A stretch of DNA of 64,000 nucleotides from Vibrio qingdaonensis (GTDB taxonomy: Bacteria > Pseudomonadota > Gammaproteobacteria > Enterobacterales > Vibrionaceae). This document shows, piece after piece, positions 54,692 through 63,856 of this stretch. The notes beneath the pieces were generated by a model. That model had not been told where the DNA came from and did not search any database. It worked only from the letters and a program-made list of their open reading frames with translations. Each line of letters begins with the position of its first letter. The stretch's first letter is position 1. Position numbers and translations under genes: made by a program. The stretch is from NCBI RefSeq assembly GCF_026191675.1, contig NZ_JAKRRY010000023.1, positions 32,821 through 96,820 of the forward strand, written 5' to 3'.

Positions 54692-55129
54692 CTATCCATT
54701 TAACACATCCATAATCACGTTCATGGAATGGCCTCGGTACTGTAAATAACGCACAACCTTGGCCTTTTCTTTTGCATCTTGCGGAGCATCATCGGCAAAC
54801 TTTTTTTCTTTTACTTTCAAACACAACTCAAACCAATCAACATCTAAGTCTTCGATGACTTGTTCAACCAAAAGGGAGTCGAGTCCCTTTTGTCTGAGCT
54901 CTTGCTTTATCCGGTTAGGACCATAACCTTTATTGATTTGCTTATTGAGCTCTCGTTCAATCAGGCGATGGTCATCTACGTAATGATGTGATAACAATCG
55001 CTCCATCACGCCCTCCACACTTTCCTCATTGCTCGCCTCACGTTTTAAACGTCGTCTTAACTCACCCGAAGGGTAATCCCGCTTTGCGAGCAAGCCGATG
55101 GCAAAATCATACAGTTCAATATTATTCAT
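54692..55129 (-). CDS. RecX family regulatory protein (island copy)
   Basis: 145 residues with the RecX three-helix modules (AIGLLAKRDYPSGELRRRL, ERLLSHHYVDDHRLIEREL, KGYGPNRIKQELRQKGL). RecX caps and inhibits RecA filaments. Chromosomal recX normally adjoins recA, which is absent here, so this is a second copy carried by the island. Downstream of the HU-like gene; its stop faces the helicase stop nine bp away. Confidence 0.82.
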   Translation of the reverse strand: MNNIELYDFAIGLLAKRDYPSGELRRRLKREASNEESVEGVMERLLSHHYVDDHRLIERELNKQINKGYGPNRIKQELRQKGLDSLLVEQVIEDLDVDWFELCLKVKEKKFADDAPQDAKEKAKVVRYLQYRGHSMNVIMDVLNG

Positions 55130-55194
55130 AGTGTTATGCTCAGTAAAAGTGAATCATGTAGAAAGCAAACACCTTCCACATGACAAATTTGAGA

Positions 55195-55470
55195 TCATGG
55201 ATTCAGTGCATCTTTCAGTGCTTTACCCGCTTTAAAGGTGGGAGACTTGCTGGCTGAAATCTGAATTGGCTCACCCGTTCTTGGATTGCGCCCAGTTCGC
55301 GCTGCACGCTCTGTGATTTTAAACGTACCGAAACCAAGAAGCGCCACTTCTTCACCTTGCGCTAGAGATTGTTCAATCCCTCGTGTAATAACATCCAGTG
55401 CATCGTGTGCTTGCTTTTTGGTGATGTCTGCTTGCTCTGAGATAACATCGATAAGTTGGGTTTTATTCAT
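55195..55470 (-). CDS. HU family DNA-binding protein (island copy)
   Basis: 91 residues, the HU length. The DNA-binding arm RTGRNPRTGEPIQI and the dimer segment GFGTFKITERAARTG are intact. It bends DNA nonspecifically or helps element recombination. Between a small orphan protein and the recX-like gene on the same strand. Confidence 0.92.
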   Translation of the reverse strand: MNKTQLIDVISEQADITKKQAHDALDVITRGIEQSLAQGEEVALLGFGTFKITERAARTGRNPRTGEPIQISASKSPTFKAGKALKDALNP

Positions 55471-55498
55471 TTGAATGTCCTATGGTTGTTTTAATCGT

Positions 55499-55645
55499 TT
55501 AAAGCTCGAACTGTTTATCTAATTCTTGTTGCTCTTGCCACTGTTCAATTTTCTTACGTGTCTCATGGACTGTGACATCACTCTTTACACGCTTTAGCTT
55601 TGGTACGCTCTCTACGTATTTCTTAATCTTAGTTTTCTTTGTCAT
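55499..55645 (-). CDS. Small basic/charged protein
   Basis: 48 residues from the ATG at 55645, which has GAGGG at a good distance; a longer frame starting at 55684 overlaps the DUF805 gene. The sequence is rich in Lys and Glu (TKKTKIKKYVESVPKLKR) and has a helical tail. Unknown function. In line with the DUF805 and HU genes. Confidence 0.5.
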   Translation of the reverse strand: MTKKTKIKKYVESVPKLKRVKSDVTVHETRKKIEQWQEQQELDKQFEL

Positions 55646-55671
55646 GACATTTCCCTCGTCAACAAGCGACA

Positions 55672-56025
55672 TTAATGTTTCCACACTCTAGGGTTCGGCC
55701 CAAAGCGGTTGTGATAAGGCTCCCCTTTCTTTAAAAGACCATAAAGCAAGAATAACGTTCCAAGTACCGGAACCAGCCCCATGAATAGCCACCTAAAAGA
55801 ATACCCAGAATCATGAAGGCGTCGACAGGAAGAGGTGATGAGAGCTGGGCAAGTCATTACGACATAACCTAAAAGAGCCGCTTCGGTGAACCAATAGGAA
55901 ACCACGCCATACGCCAAGAATAAAGTGATGATCACATGAATGATGAAAAAGCACCAGAAGCTTCGACGAGTTAATCGCCCATTGAGCCGAAAACTGTGTC
56001 TTAATACTTTTAGATACTCAATCAT
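55672..56025 (-). CDS. DUF805 family membrane protein
   Basis: 117 residues with four hydrophobic segments (FFIIHVIITLFLAYGVV, AALLGYVVMTCPALI, RWLFMGLVPVLGTLFLLYG) and the DUF805 hallmarks GRLTRRSFW and RRLHDSGYS. Inner-membrane protein of unknown role. First of the minus-strand group DUF805, small ORF, HU, recX. Confidence 0.85.
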   Translation of the reverse strand: MIEYLKVLRHSFRLNGRLTRRSFWCFFIIHVIITLFLAYGVVSYWFTEAALLGYVVMTCPALITSSCRRLHDSGYSFRWLFMGLVPVLGTLFLLYGLLKKGEPYHNRFGPNPRVWKH

Positions 56026-56294
56026 CTTCCCCTTTCACTCCTGAAAAATTCCCATAAAAATCAACTTGCTTTAGATAGAATAGCACCATGGCTCCATGTT
56101 GCATTGATTAAAGTGAGGGAGCGACTGGCTGTGATAGCTCTGTCACTTTGTTCATCTTAAACCGTTAGCTAATGGGAGTGAGCAAGGGTAAATGTGATAT
56201 CTATTCAATCAATTTAATATATCAACCATGGATGAGCCGACAAGATATGGGATAATATTACTCACATTACCTTATTACTCAGCAAGGATTCACT

Positions 56295-58928
56295 TTGGGC
56301 TACAAAACGGTTGAACTCATTCATTTGATGACACACGAATTTCAACAAGTCGAAGGTGACTTTGAATCCTTATCTGAGCGTGAGTTAAAAGGTGTCATAC
56401 CCTCTGGGATGGGCTATCGCCAATTCATTGAGCAATTAAAGCAAGGTCATCTGCTACTTCTTAATGACTCTCCACAGGCTCCGCTGCTAATGAAGGATAA
56501 TAACGCATTAGGCAGCGCGGCTTGGGGTTTGAATAGTCATGTCAGTAATAACATTGAACCAACCGCTCAAAAAGCGTTACTGGCACGTACACAAATGAGT
56601 GGTGGAACGTCAAGTGGTACTCAAAGCAAAAGTCTTCATCCCCCTTTGCCGATGCCCACTTATATCCCTGAGCGGCCTCGCCCTGATGATTCAGACGAGC
56701 CGCCTTCGCTAAAATACGAATACAATCTTGATATCGCTTGCTCTCACGATACCTTTCATCGCAATGTTGGCTGCTCCTTTGCTCTGGCTAAAACAAAAAA
56801 AGAGGCCATGCTTGGGCGCTGGAATGAAAGCAAAATAGAGGAAGGGACTCGTTATACCTTGCTAACGGCGTTTGATGAGCCTAAAAAGCTGGTGGGACAA
56901 GTCGCTTCAATCTCAATGGGTATCTCTCCTAATCAACCCGTAAAAATGAGAAAGATAGGAAGCAGTGTCGCCTTAGAGGGCTTTATTCCTGTCACACCCG
57001 CCGTGCAATTGGGCGAGCGTTTAGGTTACCCAACAGAAGGTTTTTATTATCACATTCATGACTGCAAACTGATTCAAGAGTACCGAATCCTTGGGGATAA
57101 AAAGTGGAGCTTTTATGCCACTCGCTCTATGCACCATCGTCTTGACTCCGTGAGAGGCTATAACATTGACCAAACCGCTATCTTGGTCTTTTGGAAGCTC
57201 AAGGGAAAAGTGGTTGAGAATCAACACCTGATTTATCTCGACAGACAAATCACTCGGGATGAGCTTGATAGTTTAAATGATGAATGGCTAGATGAGCACG
57301 GTGTTTCGCTTAATGTACCAGAGCTACTTACTGCAACGAAAAAAGCCATCCAGACACGCAATGACTTTATGGCAACGAAAGAAGAGACCCAGCCTCTCCC
57401 TCACCACATTGTTCAAACAGACCCAGAAACAGGTCAACGTGAAACGTGGATGAGCATTGCACAAAAGTATGCATTAACCCCTAAGACGCTACTGACACTC
57501 AATCCTCAGTATGATGCCGACCCCATGTCATTGGCCGTTGGTCATTCACTCAACGTCACTCACAATACGGAAGGCCCGAAAGCAAAACCCTCGTTTTTCG
57601 CTAGTCCACCAGCAAAACCAGAAAAAGTGAATCAGCCATCAAATACGTATTATGAATTCACGGAGTCTTACCTTGCTGACACGCACGTTAAAGCGATTAA
57701 CCATGAATACTTGATTGAAAAAGACATCCCAATCGTCAACTTGAAAGAAGTAACACCGAGTAAGGTGTTTGCGAAATCTTGCCAACAACCGCAAGGTTGT
57801 ATTGACGCAGGCGTTATAGAAGAGCCCATTCAAAACTTTGGGCCTTGGTCATTCTTTTTTGGACAAGCGCAAGCTCATCCATTGGTTATCCCTGCTATTC
57901 AGGCCACACAGGCTCAAATGGCGATGGGGGCGACCGCCTCTATGGCAGGACAACCTAAAACGAGTGCATCAGGCTCTACTGCCACTGAACTCGAAAAGCT
58001 GGCGGGCACTTTGAAAGATAAGCTGGTGGAGAGCTACCGCTGGAAAGTCGATGGGATCAGTGCGTTATTTGCTATGCAGCAGTCTTTATTGGGGGATAGT
58101 ACGCAGTATAGTGATAAAGAATTAAGGCAGCTCAGCACGGTACAAAGTCGACTTCGTGTTCACATTACAGAGCCGAATGAAGATGAATACTATCCGCATG
58201 TGAAAGCCTACCATGTTGATGATACGCGCATTCCAGTGAAGTACGTCGCGCAAGGTGATAATAACCAGCTCTCCGTTCAGCTAGAAGACGAAGGCCCCAT
58301 CATTTATTGGACGCCAGCAGACAGCGGCGACCCTAGCTGGCAAAGCACACCAAGTCAAGATGATGACTTTGAACTGGAAGATATACGAGTCACGCCGATT
58401 CATTCTGATGAAACGACTGTCTCCGTCACTCCAATGCCAGAAGAGAAAGATTGGCGAGATGCGATTTTAGTGTTTCCAGAGAGTTCTGGGATTGCACCAC
58501 TTTATGTGGTTTATAAAGAGAGTCCGAGAGACAAACCGGGAATAGTCACAGGACATGGTGAAGATATTGACGGGATATGGCTGGAAAAAGCGAGCGAAGG
58601 GCTAGGCTCACCGATTCCATCTCAGGTTGCCGATAAACTAAGAGGACGAGAGTTCAGTAGTTTTGATGCATTTAGGAAAGCACTTTGGACTGAAATACAT
58701 AACTCCTCAGAGTTGAAGGAGCAATTTATCCCAACCAACCTTAATACAATGAAAAATGGTAGAGCGCCGTTTTGCCGAAAAGGAGAGCGAGTTGGCGGTA
58801 GGGTTAAGTATGAAATACATCATGTTGTTGAGATACAACATGGGGGAGATGTCTATAAAGTAGATAACCTAAGAATCCTCACTCCAAGAAGACATATAGA
58901 TATTCATAAGGCGAAAAATGAAAAATAA
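56295..58928 (+). CDS. MIX-type T6SS effector with LysM, pyocin-S and colicin-type DNase domains
   Basis: 877 residues. A MIX-like segment (PTEGFYYHIHDCKLIQEYRI) lies near 246-265, a LysM-like repeat near 371-424, a pyocin-S domain near 600-745, and a C-terminal HNH DNase (about 748-877) with IHHVVEI, DNLRILTP and RRHIDIH, as in colicins E7/E9 and pyocin S. This layout resembles the V. parahaemolyticus MIX effector VPA1263. The start is TTG at 56295 with AAGGA six bases upstream; later ATGs lack one. No T6SS genes occur in the window, so it is an orphan cargo effector. Confidence 0.88.
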   Translation: MGYKTVELIHLMTHEFQQVEGDFESLSERELKGVIPSGMGYRQFIEQLKQGHLLLLNDSPQAPLLMKDNNALGSAAWGLNSHVSNNIEPTAQKALLARTQMSGGTSSGTQSKSLHPPLPMPTYIPERPRPDDSDEPPSLKYEYNLDIACSHDTFHRNVGCSFALAKTKKEAMLGRWNESKIEEGTRYTLLTAFDEPKKLVGQVASISMGISPNQPVKMRKIGSSVALEGFIPVTPAVQLGERLGYPTEGFYYHIHDCKLIQEYRILGDKKWSFYATRSMHHRLDSVRGYNIDQTAILVFWKLKGKVVENQHLIYLDRQITRDELDSLNDEWLDEHGVSLNVPELLTATKKAIQTRNDFMATKEETQPLPHHIVQTDPETGQRETWMSIAQKYALTPKTLLTLNPQYDADPMSLAVGHSLNVTHNTEGPKAKPSFFASPPAKPEKVNQPSNTYYEFTESYLADTHVKAINHEYLIEKDIPIVNLKEVTPSKVFAKSCQQPQGCIDAGVIEEPIQNFGPWSFFFGQAQAHPLVIPAIQATQAQMAMGATASMAGQPKTSASGSTATELEKLAGTLKDKLVESYRWKVDGISALFAMQQSLLGDSTQYSDKELRQLSTVQSRLRVHITEPNEDEYYPHVKAYHVDDTRIPVKYVAQGDNNQLSVQLEDEGPIIYWTPADSGDPSWQSTPSQDDDFELEDIRVTPIHSDETTVSVTPMPEEKDWRDAILVFPESSGIAPLYVVYKESPRDKPGIVTGHGEDIDGIWLEKASEGLGSPIPSQVADKLRGREFSSFDAFRKALWTEIHNSSELKEQFIPTNLNTMKNGRAPFCRKGERVGGRVKYEIHHVVEIQHGGDVYKVDNLRILTPRRHIDIHKAKNEK

Positions 58929-59175
58929 CATTTCAGAATACTCAGAATCAGATTTTTTTCGATTAGTTAAAAGAATCTGCGTTGACGACTACGATACTGA
59001 GCAAGAGCATATTGATGCAGTTATACATTTCGAAGAGATTACAGAGCATCCAGATGGTTCAGATCTGATTTATTATCCAGAAAAACCAGAAGATGGAACT
59101 CCAGAAAATATAGTCAGAGTTGTGAAAGAGTGGAGACAATCCAACGGCCTGCCCTGCTTTAAAAAAACTAATTAG
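58918..59175 (+). CDS. Colicin/pyocin DNase immunity protein (Im7/Im9 type)
   Basis: 85 residues, matching Im proteins throughout: SISEYSESDF-like opening, FEEITEHPDGSDLIYYP and REWRQSNG-like C-terminal helix. Binds the DNase domain of the preceding effector and blocks it. The ATG overlaps the effector gene by 11 bases and has AAGG upstream, as in many toxin-immunity pairs. Confidence 0.93.
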   Translation: MKNNISEYSESDFFRLVKRICVDDYDTEQEHIDAVIHFEEITEHPDGSDLIYYPEKPEDGTPENIVRVVKEWRQSNGLPCFKKTN

Positions 59176-59200
59176 CCGTAACAAACGATAGAGGCATTTC

Positions 59201-59485
59201 ATGCAAATCAAAAAAGATGGCAAAGGTCAATTGTATATCGAGTGGCAACAAGCGGCTGGTGGCTATAAGCGTGCTTGGGTTCAGCACAGAGAGCCGGATA
59301 GAGATTGGGCCAACACGCCAGAAGGGCGTTACTTAAATGTGGTTCGTATTGCTGAATTAGGTGCAGGCCCAGCAGGCAATGCTACGGATTTTCCTATTTT
59401 TAGCTCTCTTTCTGATGAACAGATCCTCATTGCTTTTGTTACCTCTGTTTCTGCAATTACAGGCTGCGAACTCAAGGATGAATGA
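59201..59485 (+). CDS. Hypothetical protein downstream of the immunity gene
   Basis: 94 residues, soluble, with GAGG eight bases before the ATG. No family recognised. Sequence such as IEWQQAAGGYKRAWVQHREPDRDWANT hints at a compact domain. It could be a second immunity or adaptor protein, but nothing shows that. Confidence 0.55.
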   Translation: MQIKKDGKGQLYIEWQQAAGGYKRAWVQHREPDRDWANTPEGRYLNVVRIAELGAGPAGNATDFPIFSSLSDEQILIAFVTSVSAITGCELKDE

Positions 59486-59559
59486 CTCTTATGCTACTGA
59501 GCATGATTTAGTAGGCATTGGGAACTATACAGTTAGAGCATTCGGAGCTGATTTGAACC

Positions 59560-59847
59560 ATGAATTACGGTCTTGCTTCGACATATCCCGAATATCTGTT
59601 TAGCCACACAGTGTTGATAATAGTGCGCATCCTCAGTTTCGGGGTTATCAATTTAATAAGATTATTACTGGTAGGTGCAACCTTCATCATTGTCTATTAT
59701 CCAATTTTCTCATATTCTCTCACCACTAAAACCATCAATAAAATTGGCGAGCGAAGACAGGCTCCCATCGGTTTCAAAGTCGGTGGTTTTTGGCGTTTAA
59801 GAGTGAAGCTCTTGAAGCCTAGATACCAGAACAAGAGGCTCAGGTGA
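59560..59847 (+). CDS. Small hypothetical membrane protein
   Basis: 95 residues with two adjacent hydrophobic segments (about 13-33 and 35-53) and a basic tail rich in Arg and Lys. No family recognised. GGAG is 11 bases before the ATG. Position before hsdM may be chance. Confidence 0.4.
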   Translation: MNYGLASTYPEYLFSHTVLIIVRILSFGVINLIRLLLVGATFIIVYYPIFSYSLTTKTINKIGERRQAPIGFKVGGFWRLRVKLLKPRYQNKRLR

Positions 59848-59931
59848 ACTGAGTCCCCAAACGCAATATGACGAACATGTGCCGACTGTTTTCACGATGT
59901 CGGTCAATAGTTGAAATGAATTGAGCAGAAT

Positions 59932-62541
59932 ATGAATAAGCAACAATTAGCGGCAAAAATCTGGGAATCAGCGAACCAGATGCGTTCAAAGATCGAAGCA
60001 AACGAATACAAAGACTACATCTTAGGTTTCATCTTTTATAAGTACCTCAGCGATCAACAGGTTCAGTTTGTCACCAAAGAAGGGATGACGTCTGATGAAA
60101 TCAAAGTGCTAACAGAAGAAGACGCTGAAACAGTCAAATACATTCAAGATAACCTTGGCTATTTTATTGCTTACGAAAATCTGTTTTCAACGTGGGTTGA
60201 TCCAACGTCCGACTTTGATGAATCTAACGTACGTGATGCACTTTCTGCTTTTAGCCGTTTGATTTCTCCTACTTACAAAAAGTTGTTTGAAGGCATCTTT
60301 ACTACTCTAGAAACAGGGTTAAGCAAACTCGGAGAAAGCGCGGTTAAGCGAACTAAAGCTATTAGCGACTTACTGCACTTAATCAAAAGTATCCCTATGA
60401 ACGGTCAGCAAGGCTATGACGTTCTGGGTTACATCTACGAGTACCTGATTGAAAAGTTTGCGGCTAATGCAGGTAAAAAAGCTGGAGAGTTTTATACGCC
60501 TCATGAGGTCTCGGTTCTCATGTCGCACATCATCGCTCATGAACTAAAAAATAAAGACACCATTGAGATTTACGATCCAACGTCCGGCTCTGGCTCACTC
60601 CTTATCAATATTGGTGAAGCCGTCGAAAAATACGCTAAAAACAAAGACAGCATTACTTATTATGCACAAGAGTTAAAAGCGAACACCTATAACCTTACCC
60701 GTATGAATCTCATCATGCGTGGTATTAAAGCCAGCAACATTAAAACCCGTAATGGCGATACTCTAGAAGACGATTGGCCATACTTCGATGAGAACGATCC
60801 ACAAGGTACTTACGATGCCTTATACGTGGACGCTGTTGTCTCTAACCCACCGTATTCACAACAATGGGACCCTAGCTATAAAGATAGCGATCCTCGTTAT
60901 TCGCGTTTTGGTCTAGCCCCAAAAACTAAAGCCGATTTTGCCTTTCTATTGCACGACCTCTATCACCTAAAGCCCGATGGTATTATGACCATTGTATTAC
61001 CTCATGGGGTGTTGTTCCGTGGTGGTGAAGAGGGGGAGATCCGTAAGCAACTTATTGAGCAGAACCACATTGATGCCATTATTGGTTTGCCGGGGAATAT
61101 CTTCTTTGGTACGGGTATTCCAACCGTGATTTTAGTGCTCAAGCAAAAGCGCCAGAATACTGATGTATTGGTTGTTGATGCGTCTAAGCACTTTATTAAA
61201 GAAGGCAAAAACAACAAGCTACAAGCGAGTGATATTAAGCGCATTGTTGATGTTGTTATCAATCGTGAAAGTATCGATAAATTCTCGAAAGTCGTGAGTA
61301 AAGAAACTTTACGTGATAATGGTTACAACTTAAATATACCACGCTATGTGGACTCTTCAGCGGCGGCTGAAAGCTGGGACTTACACGCCACCATGTTAGG
61401 CGGTATCCCTAACAGTGAGATTAATGAACTCAATTCATATTGGCTTGCTTTCCCTGAACTACGCAGCACCTTGTTTGCGGCTAAATCTTCTGCGTACAGT
61501 GAGCTGACTATTGCTAAAGACACAGTCAATACAAGCATTAGCAGTCATCCACAGGTGATAGAGTTTATAGCAGGTTACAAAGGAGCTTTTGCTGGGTTTG
61601 ATGACGACTTAAATACCAAACTCATTAAAGGTTGGGAAGGGGTTAACCGTAATCAACAAGAGGCTTCATTAAGTGTTGAGCTATTTAACCGCCTAAGTCC
61701 TATTGCTTTAATCGACAAATATCAAGCCTATCAGCTTCTAAACAACCAATGGCAAATCATTAGCGCCAATTTAGAAATGATGCAAACTGAAGGTTTTGAT
61801 GCGACTAAGCAAGTTGAACCGAATATCGTTATCAAAAAGAAAAATGGTAAAGATACTGAGGTGCAAGATGGCTGGAAAGGTCACATTCTGCCTTTTGGTT
61901 TAGTGCAAAAAACTCACTTAAGTGATGACTTAGCAGCACTAGCTAAACAAGAGAATCGTTTGGTTGAAATCTCAAGTTCACTTGAAGACATTTTAGAATC
62001 GCTTAGTGAAGACGATAAAGAGCTAGCTACGGTCAAAGAAAGCAAAGATGCTTTTGTCAATGCTGAAGTAGCAAAAGCAGCTAAGGTATTCTTGAAAGAA
62101 CAGAAAGACAGTAATGTTAAGTTCAATGAAGATAGCCTTGTGCCTGAAGAAAGCTATAAGGCCAAAATTATCCGCGCTAACAAACTTATCAATGAAGAAA
62201 AAGCGCTGAAAAAAGCAGTGAAAGAGGCGACAACTAAACTGCACCTTAAAACCAAAACCACCATTGAAGGCTTAAGCGACGAGCAAGTAAACAACCTGCT
62301 GAACCTAAAATGGATCGATCCATTAAGTAGCGAACTATCTGCGATGCCAAGCAGCTTGATTGCCCAGCTTACCAACAAGGTACAAGTCCTTGCGGATAAA
62401 TACGCTGTAACCTATTCGCAAGTCGCGAGTGACATCAAAACCACCGAAGATGAGTTGGCGGAAATGATGGACGGGCTCACAGGTAACGAGTTCGATATGC
62501 AAGGCTTGGCTGAATTCACTAACTTGTTGAAGGGTGAATAA
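59932..62541 (+). CDS. hsdM: Type I restriction-modification DNA methyltransferase subunit
   Basis: Adenine methyltransferase of a type I R-M system. 869 residues. The N-terminal HsdM helical domain (KIWESANQMRSKIEANEYKDYILGFIFYKYLS) is followed by motif I DPTSGSGSLL (215-224) and the catalytic NPPYS (305-309). Residues beyond 530 are a long, helix-rich extension that standard HsdM (about 520 aa) lacks. One base separates its stop from the hsdS ATG. Confidence 0.93.
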   Translation: MNKQQLAAKIWESANQMRSKIEANEYKDYILGFIFYKYLSDQQVQFVTKEGMTSDEIKVLTEEDAETVKYIQDNLGYFIAYENLFSTWVDPTSDFDESNVRDALSAFSRLISPTYKKLFEGIFTTLETGLSKLGESAVKRTKAISDLLHLIKSIPMNGQQGYDVLGYIYEYLIEKFAANAGKKAGEFYTPHEVSVLMSHIIAHELKNKDTIEIYDPTSGSGSLLINIGEAVEKYAKNKDSITYYAQELKANTYNLTRMNLIMRGIKASNIKTRNGDTLEDDWPYFDENDPQGTYDALYVDAVVSNPPYSQQWDPSYKDSDPRYSRFGLAPKTKADFAFLLHDLYHLKPDGIMTIVLPHGVLFRGGEEGEIRKQLIEQNHIDAIIGLPGNIFFGTGIPTVILVLKQKRQNTDVLVVDASKHFIKEGKNNKLQASDIKRIVDVVINRESIDKFSKVVSKETLRDNGYNLNIPRYVDSSAAAESWDLHATMLGGIPNSEINELNSYWLAFPELRSTLFAAKSSAYSELTIAKDTVNTSISSHPQVIEFIAGYKGAFAGFDDDLNTKLIKGWEGVNRNQQEASLSVELFNRLSPIALIDKYQAYQLLNNQWQIISANLEMMQTEGFDATKQVEPNIVIKKKNGKDTEVQDGWKGHILPFGLVQKTHLSDDLAALAKQENRLVEISSSLEDILESLSEDDKELATVKESKDAFVNAEVAKAAKVFLKEQKDSNVKFNEDSLVPEESYKAKIIRANKLINEEKALKKAVKEATTKLHLKTKTTIEGLSDEQVNNLLNLKWIDPLSSELSAMPSSLIAQLTNKVQVLADKYAVTYSQVASDIKTTEDELAEMMDGLTGNEFDMQGLAEFTNLLKGE

Positions 62542-62542
62542 G

Positions 62543-63847
62543 ATGAATTTAGATAAGAAGGTGCCTGATATTCGGTTTATAGGGTTTAGTGAGGCGTGGA
62601 AATCTTTTTCTTTGGATGAAATTTCTGATGTACTTGATGGCGATCGTGGTCATAACTATCCAAATGGAGAAGACCTTAAAGAACAAGGGCATACATTATT
62701 TTTAAGTGCATCTAATGTAACTAAGAATGGATTCAAATTTGATGTAAGGCAGTATATAACTCAGGAAAAATCAGAAAGCTTGGGCAATGGTAAGTTAATT
62801 GTTGACGATATTATTTTGACTTCTAGAGGTTCAATAGGTCATATCGCTTGGTACAACGAAGATATTACTAAGGAAATCCCTTTTGCGAGAATAAATTCAG
62901 GTATGTTGATCTTGAGGGTTAAAAATAGTTTAGCACCAAGTGTTATCTCTCAATACTTAAAATCTCCTAAAGGAAAAAAGAAAATAGAGGTGATTAGTTT
63001 TGGAAGTGCACAGCCTCAGTTAACAAAAGCGAGTATTTCAAAGTTTTCGGTTTCAATCCCAAGTGACAGGTCAGAACAAGCCATCATCGGTAACTACTTC
63101 CAAAAGCTCGATAACCTAATCAAGCAACACCATCACAAGCATGACAAGCTCAGTAGCTTGAAAAATGCCATGCTGGTAAAAATGTTTCCCAAGAAAGGCG
63201 AAACCGTTCCAGAAATCCGCTTTAAAAGGTTTACTGGGGAGTGGGAGGAAAAATCCTTTGGAGCATGCTTTGTTAACGTAGGAAACAATACTCTTTCTAG
63301 AGCCGAGCTAAACTACCAAGTTGGATTGGCAAAAAACATTCACTATGGAGACGTATTAATTAAATTTGGTGAAACTTTAGATGCAGATAGTGAACTGATA
63401 CCGTTTATTACAAATAATGGTGTTGCTAATAAGCTGAAGCATACCGCTTTGAAGAATGGTGACATAGTGATTGCTGATGCTGCTGAAGATAATACTGTTG
63501 GTAAGTGTGTAGAATTATTCAACGTAGGTGAGCTGTTGGTTTTTTCTGGATTGCACACTATTGCAGTTAGGCCAACCCTGCCTTTTGCTTCTAAATATCT
63601 TGGCTACTACTTAAACTCAGCCTCATACCATGACCAGCTTTCATCATTGATGCAAGGAACAAAAGTACTATCAATATCAAAGACCACAATACAGAACACT
63701 CATGTAGTATTTCCAAATCACGTTGAAGAACAAGCTGCTATCGGCAACTACTTTCAAAAACTCGATAGCTTAATCAATCAACACCAACAACAGATCACTA
63801 AACTCACTAACATCAAGCAGGCTTGCTTGAGCAAAATGTTTGTTTAA
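62543..63847 (+). CDS. hsdS: Type I restriction-modification specificity subunit
   Basis: 434 residues from the ATG at 62543, which has AGGGT at a good distance; the in-frame GTG at 62534 is three codons upstream. Two target-recognition domains are each followed by a conserved helix with the repeated wording AIIGNYFQKLDNLIKQH and AAIGNYFQKLDSLINQH, so the two half-sites are separate. It sets the DNA sequence recognised by the complex. Confidence 0.92.
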   Translation: MNLDKKVPDIRFIGFSEAWKSFSLDEISDVLDGDRGHNYPNGEDLKEQGHTLFLSASNVTKNGFKFDVRQYITQEKSESLGNGKLIVDDIILTSRGSIGHIAWYNEDITKEIPFARINSGMLILRVKNSLAPSVISQYLKSPKGKKKIEVISFGSAQPQLTKASISKFSVSIPSDRSEQAIIGNYFQKLDNLIKQHHHKHDKLSSLKNAMLVKMFPKKGETVPEIRFKRFTGEWEEKSFGACFVNVGNNTLSRAELNYQVGLAKNIHYGDVLIKFGETLDADSELIPFITNNGVANKLKHTALKNGDIVIADAAEDNTVGKCVELFNVGELLVFSGLHTIAVRPTLPFASKYLGYYLNSASYHDQLSSLMQGTKVLSISKTTIQNTHVVFPNHVEEQAAIGNYFQKLDSLINQHQQQITKLTNIKQACLSKMFV

Positions 63848-63856
63848 GGGATGACC

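Noticed and set aside
59361..59603. 80-aa frame overlapping two small genes
   Set aside because: It is out of frame with both and lacks a start signal.
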